From the NCBI GenBank assembly GCA_000016765.1, contig CP000699.1, positions 5,149,501-5,213,500 on the forward strand: a DNA stretch of 64,000 nt. The letters run 5' to 3'. This document shows, piece by piece, positions 56,098 through 64,000 of the stretch (its first letter is position 1; the number at the start of each line of letters is the position of its first letter). The position numbers and the translations under genes are program-made. This stretch comes from Rhizorhabdus wittichii RW1 (GTDB taxonomy: Bacteria; Pseudomonadota; Alphaproteobacteria; Sphingomonadales; Sphingomonadaceae). The notes under the pieces were generated by a model. The model did not search any database, was not told where the DNA came from, and saw nothing but the letters and a program-made list of their open reading frames with translations.

Positions 56098-57864
56098 ATG
56101 CGCACTCCCGTCCTCAACGTCGCCCGTTCGATCCTCGGCCAGCCCTGGCATTGGCGGGGCGGCACGGTCGACGGGATCGACGCGGGGTTCGAGGCGGACG
56201 ACCTGATCACCCAACTCCTGCTCGCGCGCGGATGCCCGCGCGAGGCGGTCGAGCTGCACCGGCTGCCGACGATCCGCGGCTTCATGCCCGATCCGTCGAT
56301 CTTCCGCGACATGGACGAGGCGGCGGCGCGGCTGGCCGACGCGGTCGAGCATGGCGAGCCGGTCACCATCTTCGGCGATTATGACGTCGACGGCGCGACC
56401 TCGGCGGCGCTGCTGATCCGGCTGTTGCGCGACCTGGGGCTGAGGGCGGGGTTCTATATCCCCGACCGGCTGATGGAGGGCTATGGCCCCTCGGGCGAGG
56501 CGCTGCTGAAGATCGGGGAGGGCGGCACCCGGCTGATCGTCACCGTCGATTGCGGCGCGCAGGCGTTCGAGGCGCTGAAGCTCGCCAGCGACGCCGGCAT
56601 CGACGTGATCGTCGTCGACCATCATAAATGCGCCGCCGAGCTGCCGCGCGCCTTCGCGCTGGTCAACCCGAACCGCCTCGACGAGGGCGAGGGCGCGGCG
56701 CACGGCCATCTCGCGGCGGTCGGCGTCGCCTTCCTGCTCGGCGCGGCGCTGCTGAGGGTGCTCAGGGCGCGCAACTTCTTCGCGACCCGGGCCGAGCCCA
56801 AGCTGATCGACCTGCTCGACATCGTCGCGCTCGGCACCGTCGCCGACGTGGCTTCGTTGCGCGGGCTCAACCGGGCGTTCGTCGCGCAGGGGATCAAGGT
56901 GATGGCGGGCCGCCGCAACATCGGCCTCGCCGCGCTGATCGAGGCGTCACGGCTCGAACGGGCGCCGACCTGCACCGACCTCGGCTTCGCGCTCGGCCCC
57001 CGGATCAACGCCGGCGGCCGGGTCGGCAAGTCGGACCTCGGCGTCCGCCTGCTCACCACCGAGGATCGCGACGAGGCGCGGACGATCGCGGCCGAGCTCG
57101 ACCGCCTCAACGAGGAGCGCCGCGCGATCGAGAAGGCGGTGCAGGAGGAAGCGGAGACGCTGTCCGGCTCGCAGGGCAACCGATCGGTCGCGGTGGTCGC
57201 GGCGGGGGGCTGGCATCCCGGCGTGATCGGGATCGTCGCCGGCCGCCTGAAGGAGAAGCTCGGCCGTCCCGCGCTGGTGATCGCGCTCGACAAGGACGGC
57301 GTCGGCAAGGGATCGGGCCGCTCGATCGGCGGGGTCGATCTCGGCGCGGCGATCCTGGCCGCCAAGGACATGGGCCTGCTGGTCGCGGGCGGCGGCCATG
57401 CGATGGCGGCGGGGGTCACGGTGGCCCCCGGCGGGGTCGACGCGCTCGCCGATTTCCTGGAGGAACGGCTGGCGAGCGACGTCGCCAGGGCCCGCGACGA
57501 TCGCGCGCTGCTGCTCGACGCGGTGGTGGCGCCGGGCGGCGTCACCCCGTCGCTGGTCGAGGCGCTGGAGGCGGGCGGCCCCTATGGCGCCGGCTGGCCC
57601 GCGCCGCGCATAGCCGCGGGCGCGGTGCGGGTGATCAAGGCCGACGTGGTGGGGCAGGGGCATGTCCGCACCATCGTCTCGGGCCGCGACGGCCGCTCGA
57701 TCAAGACGATCGCCTTCCGCGCCGCCGACAGCGCGCTCGGCCAGGCGCTGCTCGGCGCCGGCCCCGACCGCACCCTGTGGATCGCCGGCCGCCCCAAGGT
57801 CGACGACTGGGGCAGCCGCCCCGCCGCGGAACTCCATGTCGAGGACGCCGCCTGGGCCGATTGA
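56098..57864 (+). CDS. recJ: Single-stranded-DNA exonuclease RecJ
   Basis: 5'-3' ssDNA exonuclease for recombination and mismatch repair. The 588-residue protein has DHH-superfamily motifs FGDYDVDGATSAAL, VIVVDHHKC and ALGTVADV, the DHHA1 Gly-rich GRSIGGVDLG with GGGHAMAAG, and a C-terminal OB domain. It follows glpX across the hairpin cluster. Confidence 0.96.
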   Translation: MRTPVLNVARSILGQPWHWRGGTVDGIDAGFEADDLITQLLLARGCPREAVELHRLPTIRGFMPDPSIFRDMDEAAARLADAVEHGEPVTIFGDYDVDGATSAALLIRLLRDLGLRAGFYIPDRLMEGYGPSGEALLKIGEGGTRLIVTVDCGAQAFEALKLASDAGIDVIVVDHHKCAAELPRAFALVNPNRLDEGEGAAHGHLAAVGVAFLLGAALLRVLRARNFFATRAEPKLIDLLDIVALGTVADVASLRGLNRAFVAQGIKVMAGRRNIGLAALIEASRLERAPTCTDLGFALGPRINAGGRVGKSDLGVRLLTTEDRDEARTIAAELDRLNEERRAIEKAVQEEAETLSGSQGNRSVAVVAAGGWHPGVIGIVAGRLKEKLGRPALVIALDKDGVGKGSGRSIGGVDLGAAILAAKDMGLLVAGGGHAMAAGVTVAPGGVDALADFLEERLASDVARARDDRALLLDAVVAPGGVTPSLVEALEAGGPYGAGWPAPRIAAGAVRVIKADVVGQGHVRTIVSGRDGRSIKTIAFRAADSALGQALLGAGPDRTLWIAGRPKVDDWGSRPAAELHVEDAAWAD

Positions 57865-57946
57865 GGGCGGACATGTGCGAAATATTCGTACAGCCGCCTT
57901 GACCATCCCCGACACCTGCCCTAATCGGCCCGCCACGACGCTACGC

Positions 57947-58022
57947 GGCCCCATCGTCTAGCGGTCTAGGACGTCGCCCTTTCACGGCGAAAACACGGGT
58001 TCGAGTCCCGTTGGGGTCACCA
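57947..58022 (+). tRNA. tRNA-Glu (anticodon UUC)
   Basis: A 76-nt cloverleaf: acceptor GGCCCCA with TGGGGTC (one G-U pair), anticodon arm TCGCC/GGCGA with loop CTTTCAC (anticodon UUC), T arm CGGGT/CCCG with TTCGAGT loop, A73 and encoded CCA. No integrase or duplicated 3' end was seen nearby. Confidence 0.96.
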
Positions 58023-58126
58023 CTCCTGCAATATCAGGAGCTTAGTGCGGCGATCGAGGCCGGATCGGTCCTTTGTACCCCCGGATGCGGACATGATTTC
58101 CCCCAGATGATCGCGGGAGGGTGCGG

Positions 58127-59584
58127 ATGGGCGCGGTGATGCTGCAGGGCACCGGGTCCGACGTCGGCAAGTCGGTGCTGGTCGCGGGCCTGTGCCGCGC
58201 CTTCGTCCGGCGCGGGCTGGCGGTGCGGCCGTTCAAGCCGCAGAACATGTCGAACAATGCCGCCGTCACCATCGACGGCGGCGAGATCGGCCGGGCGCAG
58301 GCGCTCCAGGCGATCGCCTGCCGGGTCGAGCCGCACAGCGACATGAACCCGGTGCTGCTCAAGCCGCAGGCCGATCGCACGTCGCAACTCGTCGTCCATG
58401 GCCGGGTGCGCGGCACGCTGGGCAGCGCCGATTTCCGCGAGGCGCGCCGGCCGCTGCTCGACGAGGTGCTGGCGAGCTATCGGCGGCTGCGCGAGCAGTG
58501 CGACATCGTCGTCGTCGAGGGCGCGGGCTCCCCGGCCGAGATCAACCTGCGCGCCGGCGACATCGCCAATATGGGCTTCGCGCGCGCGGCCGGCGTGCCG
58601 GTGGTGCTGGTCGGCGACATCGATCGCGGCGGCGTGATCGCGGCGGTCGTCGGTACCCGCGCGGTGCTCGATCCGGCCGACGCGGCGATGATCCACGGCT
58701 TTCTGATCAACAAGTTCCGCGGCGATCCGGCGCTGTTCGAGGATGGCTATCGTCAGATCGAAGCGCTGTCGGGCTGGCGCGGCTTCGGCGTCGTCCCCTG
58801 GCTGGCCGCGACCGCGCGCCTGCCGAGCGAGGACGCGGTGATCCTCGAACGGCGCGGCGGCCCGGCGGAGGGCCGGGTGCTGGTCGCCTGCCCGATCCTG
58901 CCGCGCATCTCCAATTTCGACGATCTCGACCCGCTCAAGCTGGAGCCCGGGGTCGAGCTGGTCATGGTCCCGCCCGGCCGCCCGATCCCGGCCGAGGCGG
59001 CGCTGATCGTGCTGCCCGGCTCGAAGGCGACGATCGCCGATCTCGCGGCGCTGCGGGCCGAGGGGTGGGACATCGACATCCGCGCGCATCACCGGCGCGG
59101 GCGGGCGATCCTCGGCCTGTGCGGCGGCTATCAGATGCTCGGGCGCCGCGTCGCCGATCCCGAGGGGATCGAGGGACCGCCGGGCGCGGTCGACGGCCTC
59201 GGCCTGCTCGACGTCGAGACGCGGCTGTCGCCGGCGAAGACCCTGCGCCGGGTCGAGGGAGAGGCGCTCGACGCGCGCTTCGACGGCTATGAGATGCACG
59301 TCGGCGAGACCGACGGTCCCGGCCGGGCGCGGCCCTTCGCGCGGTTCGACGACGGACGGACCGATGGCGCGATCGATCCCGGCGGAACCGTGATGGGCAG
59401 CTATGTCCATGGCCTGCTGGCGAATGCGGACCTGCGCCGCGCGCTGCTCGCCCGGCTCGGCATCGAAGGGGGCGGACGCGATTATGCCGCGAGCGTCGAC
59501 GCGGCGCTCGATGCGATCGCCGAGGAAATCGAACGCCATGTCGACGTCGACGCGCTCGTCGCCCTGGCGCAGGCGGGTGGCTGA
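58127..59584 (+). CDS. cobQ: Cobyric acid synthase
   Basis: Amidates four side chains of adenosylcobyrinic acid diamide using ATP and glutamine in cobalamin synthesis. The 485-residue protein has the P-loop-like [34 protein letters not shown], and a C-terminal class I-like glutaminase domain with nucleophile in [10 protein letters not shown] and a late His in SYVHGL. ATG 58127 follows GGGAGG; a GTG at 58121 is possible. No other cob gene or cobalamin-riboswitch-like sequence was seen here. Confidence 0.95.
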   Translation: MGAVMLQGTGSDVGKSVLVAGLCRAFVRRGLAVRPFKPQNMSNNAAVTIDGGEIGRAQALQAIACRVEPHSDMNPVLLKPQADRTSQLVVHGRVRGTLGSADFREARRPLLDEVLASYRRLREQCDIVVVEGAGSPAEINLRAGDIANMGFARAAGVPVVLVGDIDRGGVIAAVVGTRAVLDPADAAMIHGFLINKFRGDPALFEDGYRQIEALSGWRGFGVVPWLAATARLPSEDAVILERRGGPAEGRVLVACPILPRISNFDDLDPLKLEPGVELVMVPPGRPIPAEAALIVLPGSKATIADLAALRAEGWDIDIRAHHRRGRAILGLCGGYQMLGRRVADPEGIEGPPGAVDGLGLLDVETRLSPAKTLRRVEGEALDARFDGYEMHVGETDGPGRARPFARFDDGRTDGAIDPGGTVMGSYVHGLLANADLRRALLARLGIEGGGRDYAASVDAALDAIAEEIERHVDVDALVALAQAGG

Positions 59585-59592
59585 AAGGAAAA

Positions 59593-59616
59593 GGGCCCGG
59601 TCTCGCGACCGGACCC
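59593..59616 (-). terminator. Stem-loop between cobQ and the glycine-zipper gene
   Basis: GGGCCCGGTC pairs with GACCGGACCC with one mismatch. On the minus strand it is followed by CTTTTCC, fitting termination of the glycine-zipper gene, and it may also stop cobQ transcripts. Confidence 0.65.
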
Positions 59617-59652
59617 CTATCTGGAAACCGTCAGTAGGTCAGTTCGGCCGCA

Positions 59653-60084
59653 TCAGCGGCACTTCACGTCGCCGCGATCGATCTGCCGGCCGAGCAGCGC
59701 GCCGCCGCCGGCGCCGAGCAGGGTGCCGAGGGTGTTGCCGCCGATGACGTTGCCGAGCACGCCGCCCGCCAGCGCGCCGACGACCAGGCCGGTCGTGCCA
59801 TTGTCGCGCTTGCAATAATAGCGGCCGTCGCTGCCGCGATAGATGCGGTCGTTGCGGCCGAGGCGGCGTTCCTTGTAGCGCTTCTTGTCATAATGCCGCG
59901 AAGGGTCCCACCCGTCGTTGCGGTCGCCGCGCCACCGGCGGTCGTTCCGGTCGTTGCGGTCGTAGCGATCATGCTTGTCATGCCGGTCGCGCTGCTCGTA
60001 GCGCTGGGCCGAAACGCTTTCGGGAAGCGCGGTCTGGGCGACCAGCGCCGCTGCTATCGCTGCAAGAATAGCTTTGTTTTTCAT
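59653..60084 (-). CDS. Glycine-zipper outer-membrane-type protein
   Basis: A 143-residue exported protein. A signal peptide (MKNKAILAAIAAALVAQTALPESVSAQ) precedes an Arg/Asp/Asn/His-rich low-complexity stretch (about 28-75; DRHDKHDRYDRNDRNDRRW). A short RIYRGSDGRYYCKRDNG segment follows, then a glycine-zipper 2TM domain (GALAGGVLGNVIGG, GTLLGAGGGALLG). Such domains form membrane-inserted helices in SlyB/OmpA-associated lipoproteins, though no lipobox is present. The function is unknown; a cell-envelope role is likely. Confidence 0.82.
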   Translation of the reverse strand: MKNKAILAAIAAALVAQTALPESVSAQRYEQRDRHDKHDRYDRNDRNDRRWRGDRNDGWDPSRHYDKKRYKERRLGRNDRIYRGSDGRYYCKRDNGTTGLVVGALAGGVLGNVIGGNTLGTLLGAGGGALLGRQIDRGDVKCR

Positions 60085-60239
60085 TATGATACTCCTTCAC
60101 ACTCGGGAACCGCCCGCATCGGACAAGCTATGGCCAAAGCGTCGGAGGTGCAAGCAGCGTTGCCGGCGAATGCCGATGCGCGGCGGCGATTTCCAGGCGA
60201 CTTCCCCGGCGGGGAGGCGCAATATGACGCCATTGGCGC

Positions 60240-60776
60240 TTGGAGGCTGCGGTCGCGCAGGATCTTGAAATATCGGCGGGACTGGCGGCGGTGCTGGCCG
60301 AACATCGGCAGCAGCTCGTCCGCTTCTTCACCAGCCGGACCGGCGACGCGGCCGAGGCGGAGGATGTCGTCCAGGAGATCTGGCTGCACGTCGCCCGCGC
60401 GAGCGGCGGCCCGGTCGCGCATCCGCTCGCCTATCTCCACCGGATCGGCATGAACATCGCGCTCGATCGGCTGCGCGAGGGCCGCCGCCGCGCGCGGCGC
60501 GAGCAGGGCTGGACCGACGCGGCGGTCAGCATCGCCGGCCATGAGGCGGTCGACGAGACGCCGTCGCCGCTCGCGGTCGCCGAGGGGCGGCAGCGCATCC
60601 GCGCGCTCGCCGCCGCGATCGAGAAGCTGCCGCCGGGCGCGGCGCGCGTGTTCCGCCGCCACAAGCTCGACGGGCTCGGCCATGCCGAGATCGCGGCCGA
60701 GCTGGGAATCAGCCGCAGCGCGGTCGAAAAGCATATCGCGGTCGCGCTGCGCCATCTGCGCGAGGCGCTCGAATGA
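60240..60776 (+). CDS. ECF sigma factor, FecI-like
   Basis: A 178-residue extracytoplasmic-function sigma factor: region 2 (about 20-90; RFFTSRTGDAAEAEDVVQEIWL, HPLAYLHRIGMNIALDRLR) and region 4 (about 115-175; IEKLPPGAARVFRRHKLDGLGHAEIAAELGISRSAVEKHI). It should recruit RNA polymerase to the receptor operon when FecR signals. The start is uncertain: TTG at 60240 has no good ribosome-binding site, and GTG at 60291 is an alternative. Confidence 0.88.
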   Translation: MEAAVAQDLEISAGLAAVLAEHRQQLVRFFTSRTGDAAEAEDVVQEIWLHVARASGGPVAHPLAYLHRIGMNIALDRLREGRRRARREQGWTDAAVSIAGHEAVDETPSPLAVAEGRQRIRALAAAIEKLPPGAARVFRRHKLDGLGHAEIAAELGISRSAVEKHIAVALRHLREALE

Positions 60777-60858
60777 TCGCGGGAAGGATGAACTGGGGTG
60801 GAGGCCGTTCGGCGGCGTCTTATCGGAAAGAGGACGGCGCGATGGTTCGGAGGTCGAC

Positions 60859-61833
60859 ATGACCCAGCCTGGTGAAGGGCATGGAATCCGCGAGGAAGCG
60901 GCCGAATGGCACGTGCGGATCGATTCGGATGCGATGGATTGGGACGGGTTCGCGGCCTGGCTCGATGCCGATCCCGCGCACCGCGCCGCCTATGACGCGA
61001 TCGCCCTGCTCGATGCCGAGATCGTCGCCGCCCGCGACGCGATCCGCGCGGCGCAACCCGCCAACGACGGCGCCGACGCGGCGGCCGATGCGGCCGCGCC
61101 GCCCCGGACGCGCAAGGCGCGCTGGTGGGCCGGCGGCGGGCTCGCGGTCGCGGCGGGCCTCGCGGTGGTGGTGGTGCCGCAGCTCCGCCTGCCGTCGCCC
61201 GCGGCGCCGCTGGTCTATCGCACCGGCCCCGGGGAGACGCGCGCGATCGGGCTGCGCGACGGCAGCCGCATCGTCGTCGACCGCAACAGCGAGCTCGCGC
61301 TGCGCGACGGCGCATCGCCCGAGGTCGAGATGCGGAGCGGCAGCGCCTATTTCGACATCCGCCACGATCCGGGCCGCGCCATGGTGATCCGCGCTGGCGA
61401 TTATGAGGTGCGCGACATCGGCACCCGCTTCGACGTCGTCCGCGCGCCCGGGCATCTCGCGGTGGCGGTGGCCGAGGGGCAGGTGACGATCGCCGAGCCG
61501 GGGCGCGAGGGGCTGACGCTCGCCGGCGGACAGCGGGTCGACATCGCCGGCCCGGGCGGGCAGGCGACGATCCGGCGCCAGGACGCCGCCGACGTCGCGA
61601 GCTGGCGCGACGGGCGGCTGGTCTACGACAATGCGCCGCTGGCTCTGGTCGCGGTCGATCTGTCGCGCTATGCGGGGCGCGCCGTGTCGGTGGACCCCGC
61701 GGTCGCCGGCCTGCGCGTGTCGGGTGTGCTCACCATTGGGGACGGTAGCCGGCTTGTCGGACAGATCGAGGCTCTCCTGCCGGTCAAGGCGACGGTCGAG
61801 GATCATCGCATCCGCCTGGTTGGCACTCTCTAG
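60859..61833 (+). CDS. FecR-type anti-sigma/signal transducer
   Basis: A 324-residue inner-membrane regulator. The N-terminal DUF4880 anti-sigma region (EEAAEWHVRIDSDAMDWDGFAAWLDADPAHRAAY) is cytoplasmic, one transmembrane helix lies at about 89-109, and a periplasmic FecR domain (TGPGETRAIGLRDGSRIVVDRNSEL) is followed by a C-terminal STN-contact domain. ATG 60859 follows GGAGG. Its 3' end overlaps the receptor gene's reading frame, so the three genes form one signalling unit. Confidence 0.9.
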   Translation: MTQPGEGHGIREEAAEWHVRIDSDAMDWDGFAAWLDADPAHRAAYDAIALLDAEIVAARDAIRAAQPANDGADAAADAAAPPRTRKARWWAGGGLAVAAGLAVVVVPQLRLPSPAAPLVYRTGPGETRAIGLRDGSRIVVDRNSELALRDGASPEVEMRSGSAYFDIRHDPGRAMVIRAGDYEVRDIGTRFDVVRAPGHLAVAVAEGQVTIAEPGREGLTLAGGQRVDIAGPGGQATIRRQDAADVASWRDGRLVYDNAPLALVAVDLSRYAGRAVSVDPAVAGLRVSGVLTIGDGSRLVGQIEALLPVKATVEDHRIRLVGTL

Positions 61834-64000
61834 CCTGCTCGCGGCGCCGCTGTCGGCGCGTCCCGTCCGGATCGACATTCCCGCCGCCGACCTCGGCGAC
61901 GCGCTGTTCGCGCTGTCGCGGCAGACCGGGCTGTCGGTCGGCATGGCGGGCGCCATTCCCCGTCACCGCACCCGGCCGATCAGCGGCACGATCGAGCCCG
62001 CCGCCGCGCTCGAACGGCTGTTGCGGGGCAGCGGCCTGCGCGCGGTCCGCGCCGCCGGGCTGTGGCGGCTCGAACGGCTCCCGCGCGAGGTGACGCGGTC
62101 GGGCTTCGTCGGGCCGACCGAGGCGATCGAGGACATCATCGTCACCGGCACCAAGCGCGACGAGAATCTCGCCAGCGTGCCGATCGCGGTCAGCCTGATG
62201 CGGCCCGGCATCGCCGACCGGCTGCTCTACGGGCGGGGCCTGCACGACATGATCGAGACCGGGGAAGGGGCGTTCGCCACCAATCTCGGCCCCGGGCGCG
62301 ACCGCATCTTCCTGCGCGGCGTCGCCGACAGCGCGTTCAACGGGCCGACCCAGTCGACGGTGAGCCTGCTGCTCGACGACGCGCGGGTCAGCTACGCCAC
62401 CCCCGATCCCGACCTGCGCCTCGTCGACATCGATCATGTCGAGCTGCTGCGCGGGCCGCAGGGGACGCTCTACGGCACCGGCGCGCTGGGCGGGATCATC
62501 CGGATCGTGCCGAACAAGCCCGACCTCGCCGACGGGTCGGGCTTCGCCGCGATCGACGCCGGCGTCACCCGCCACGGCGCCGCCAGCGGCGCGATCGAGG
62601 GCGGGATCAACGTCCCGCTGTTCCGCGACCGGCTGGCGATCCGCATGGTCGGCTATGCCGAGCGGATCGGCGGCTGGATCGACGATGCCGGCCGGGGCGA
62701 ACGCAACGTCAACCGCACCGCGCGATACGGCGGGCGGCTGGCGCTGCGCTGGCAGGCGACGCCCGACTGGATGGTCGACCTCGGCGGCGCGATCCAGGGG
62801 ATCAATTCCGACGACAGCCAATATGCCGCGCGCGGCCTGGTCCGCTCGACCGCGCTGGCCGAGCCCCATGACAATGATTTCGTCGCGCTGACCGCGACCG
62901 TCCGGGGCGTGGTCGGCGCGTTCGATTTCGTGTCGGCCAGCGCCTTCGTCCACCATGAGGTGGAAAGCGTGTTCGATGCCGGCGCGGTGGCGGCGGCGCG
63001 CGGCCTGCCGGCGCCGCTCGGCTTCAGCGACATGCGCCGGCTGCGGCTCGGCACGCAGGAATGGCGGCTCAGCGACCCGGCGGCGACGCGGCCCTGGGTG
63101 CTCGGCCTCGCGCTGCTCAAGGCCGACAACATCTATCTCGGCCGCTTCTTCGCTCCGGGCGGCGGGGCGTTGCAGGACATCTCGCTCCACGACGACGCGA
63201 TCGAGGCGGCGCTGTTCGGCGAGGCGAGCCAGCCGCTCGGCGGCGCGCTGACCGCGACGCTCGGCCTGCGCGGCTTCTATTCGAAGGTCGACAACGAGCA
63301 ACAGGGCCAGACCCGCCGCCGCGCGCGCAAGGCCGGCGTCACCCCCAGCGCGACCCTGTCCTGGGCGCCGCGCGACGGCGCGCTCGCCTGGCTGCGCTAT
63401 GCCAGCGCGATCCGGCCGGGCGGGCTCAACCCCGACGGCGCGCCCGACCTCGCCGATTTCCGCTCGGACGATCTCAAGAGCGTCGAGCTCGGCTGGCGCC
63501 TGCTGCTGTGGCGGCGGGTGCGGCTGAACGGCACGCTGTTCGGGTTGCGGTGGGAGAATATCCAGAGCGACAGCATCGGCACCGACGGTCTCGTCCGCAC
63601 GATCAACGCGGGCAAGGGGCGCAATATCGGGCTCGAGCTCGGCGGATCGGTCGATCTGTCGCCATGGTCGATCGATGCCCATCTGACCGTGCAGCACGCC
63701 CGGCTCTACGCGCCGTCGGCGGCGGCCAACGCGGCGGGGGACGACAACCGGCTGCCGGTGCTGCCCGATCGCGCCGGCCGGGTGAAGATCGGCTATGATC
63801 GCGTGATCGCCGGGATTCCCGCGGGCCTGTTCGTCGCGGCGCGCTACATGGGCAAGGCGCGGCTCAGCTTCGATCCGGGGCTCGCCCGCTCGATGGGCGG
63901 CTATTGGACGGCCGATGCGGGACTGGTCGTCGCGCCGGCCGACTGGCGGGTGGCGCTCACCGTCTCCAACCTGTTCGACGGCCGGGGCGACAGCTTCGGC
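61754..64000 (+). CDS. TonB-dependent transducer receptor with STN domain (3' end cut)
   Basis: An outer-membrane receptor read in the +1 frame relative to fecR and open to the window edge (about 749 residues visible). After a signal peptide (IIASAWLALSSLLAAPLSA) comes an STN domain (VRIDIPAADLGDALFALSRQ through LWRLERL) that contacts FecR. A plug (AIEDIIVTGTKRDENLASVPI, VELLRGPQGTLYGTGALGGI) and barrel follow. No ATG lies near the start: TTG at 61754 gives a good basic signal peptide; TTG 61736 and 61820 are alternatives. The ligand is unknown; FecA-like receptors take up iron chelates. Confidence 0.88.
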   Translation, partial: MSDRSRLSCRSRRRSRIIASAWLALSSLLAAPLSARPVRIDIPAADLGDALFALSRQTGLSVGMAGAIPRHRTRPISGTIEPAAALERLLRGSGLRAVRAAGLWRLERLPREVTRSGFVGPTEAIEDIIVTGTKRDENLASVPIAVSLMRPGIADRLLYGRGLHDMIETGEGAFATNLGPGRDRIFLRGVADSAFNGPTQSTVSLLLDDARVSYATPDPDLRLVDIDHVELLRGPQGTLYGTGALGGIIRIVPNKPDLADGSGFAAIDAGVTRHGAASGAIEGGINVPLFRDRLAIRMVGYAERIGGWIDDAGRGERNVNRTARYGGRLALRWQATPDWMVDLGGAIQGINSDDSQYAARGLVRSTALAEPHDNDFVALTATVRGVVGAFDFVSASAFVHHEVESVFDAGAVAAARGLPAPLGFSDMRRLRLGTQEWRLSDPAATRPWVLGLALLKADNIYLGRFFAPGGGALQDISLHDDAIEAALFGEASQPLGGALTATLGLRGFYSKVDNEQQGQTRRRARKAGVTPSATLSWAPRDGALAWLRYASAIRPGGLNPDGAPDLADFRSDDLKSVELGWRLLLWRRVRLNGTLFGLRWENIQSDSIGTDGLVRTINAGKGRNIGLELGGSVDLSPWSIDAHLTVQHARLYAPSAAANAAGDDNRLPVLPDRAGRVKIGYDRVIAGIPAGLFVAARYMGKARLSFDPGLARSMGGYWTADAGLVVAPADWRVALTVSNLFDGRGDSFG

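Noticed and set aside
57947-58022. Integration site of a genomic island at tRNA-Glu
   Set aside because: No integrase gene and no duplicated tRNA 3' end were found downstream; neighbouring genes have the usual composition.
58023-58126. Possible cobalamin riboswitch before cobQ
   Set aside because: Only about 100 bp separate tRNA-Glu and cobQ, and no B12-box-like sequence is apparent.

Overview
The window is a gene-dense, high-GC stretch of core chromosome. Gene content and order (serC-serA-hisZ-purA, aroQ-accB-accC, a zeta-inhibitor/BolA/glutaredoxin trio, mutY-nudC, abundant TonB receptors, a DciA-type DUF721 protein) point to an alphaproteobacterium of the Sphingomonadales, Sphingomonas/Rhizorhabdus-like. 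That is inference from gene families and arrangement. I see no phage, plasmid, CRISPR or classical insertion-sequence genes.

Layout. 1-6 kb (minus strand): purA (cut by the window edge), hisZ, a small GIY-YIG nuclease gene inside inverted palindromes, then serC-serA with a structured serC leader. 6-16.5 kb: membrane-anchored cytochrome c, pheA, mutY-nudC, a DciA-like protein, two tandem DsbA-like thioredoxins, smc and an SGNH hydrolase. 16.5-24 kb: an orphan TonB-dependent receptor, an ArsC-like protein, aroQ-accB-accC, a ThiS-ThiG fusion and a GAF-PAS-diguanylate cyclase whose signature reads AGDEF. 24-31 kb: cupin, ABM monooxygenase-like protein, HAD phosphatase, class C beta-lactamase-like protein, and leuC-lactonase-leuD. 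31-38.5 kb: ATP synthase zeta inhibitor, BolA, monothiol glutaredoxin, GDPD, an MBL hydrolase, nadA, nadC, RNase T2, rlmE and ppx. 38.5-47.5 kb: tRNA-Gln(CUG), PAS-LuxR regulator, response regulator, GST, M20 peptidase, DEAD-box helicase, aminotransferase and a CHASE3 hybrid kinase. 47.5-58 kb: ligA, a nitrobindin-like protein, recN, an alpha/beta hydrolase, a Gln-rich mini-protein, hom, glpX, recJ and tRNA-Glu(UUC). 58-64 kb: cobQ, a glycine-zipper protein and a FecI-FecR-TonB receptor signalling cassette (receptor cut by the window edge).

Functionally this is mostly housekeeping: amino-acid biosynthesis (serine, histidine, phenylalanine, leucine, threonine/methionine), cofactors (thiamine, NAD, cobalamin), fatty-acid initiation (AccBC) and genome maintenance (MutY, SMC, LigA, RecN, RecJ, DciA).

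The least explained signal is the repeat layer. At least seven intergenic loci carry a roughly 26-nt palindrome as an inverted pair, three with identical 78-nt geometry. A related 32-nt palindrome brackets the GIY-YIG gene in inverted orientation, and its two copies differ by compensatory stem changes. A gene-less pair in the same orientation lies 3 kb away. This looks like a REP-type element family with a candidate GIY-YIG partner, and it is my main candidate for an undescribed system. The ThiS-ThiG fusion, which buries the diglycine that ThiS must expose, is the second.
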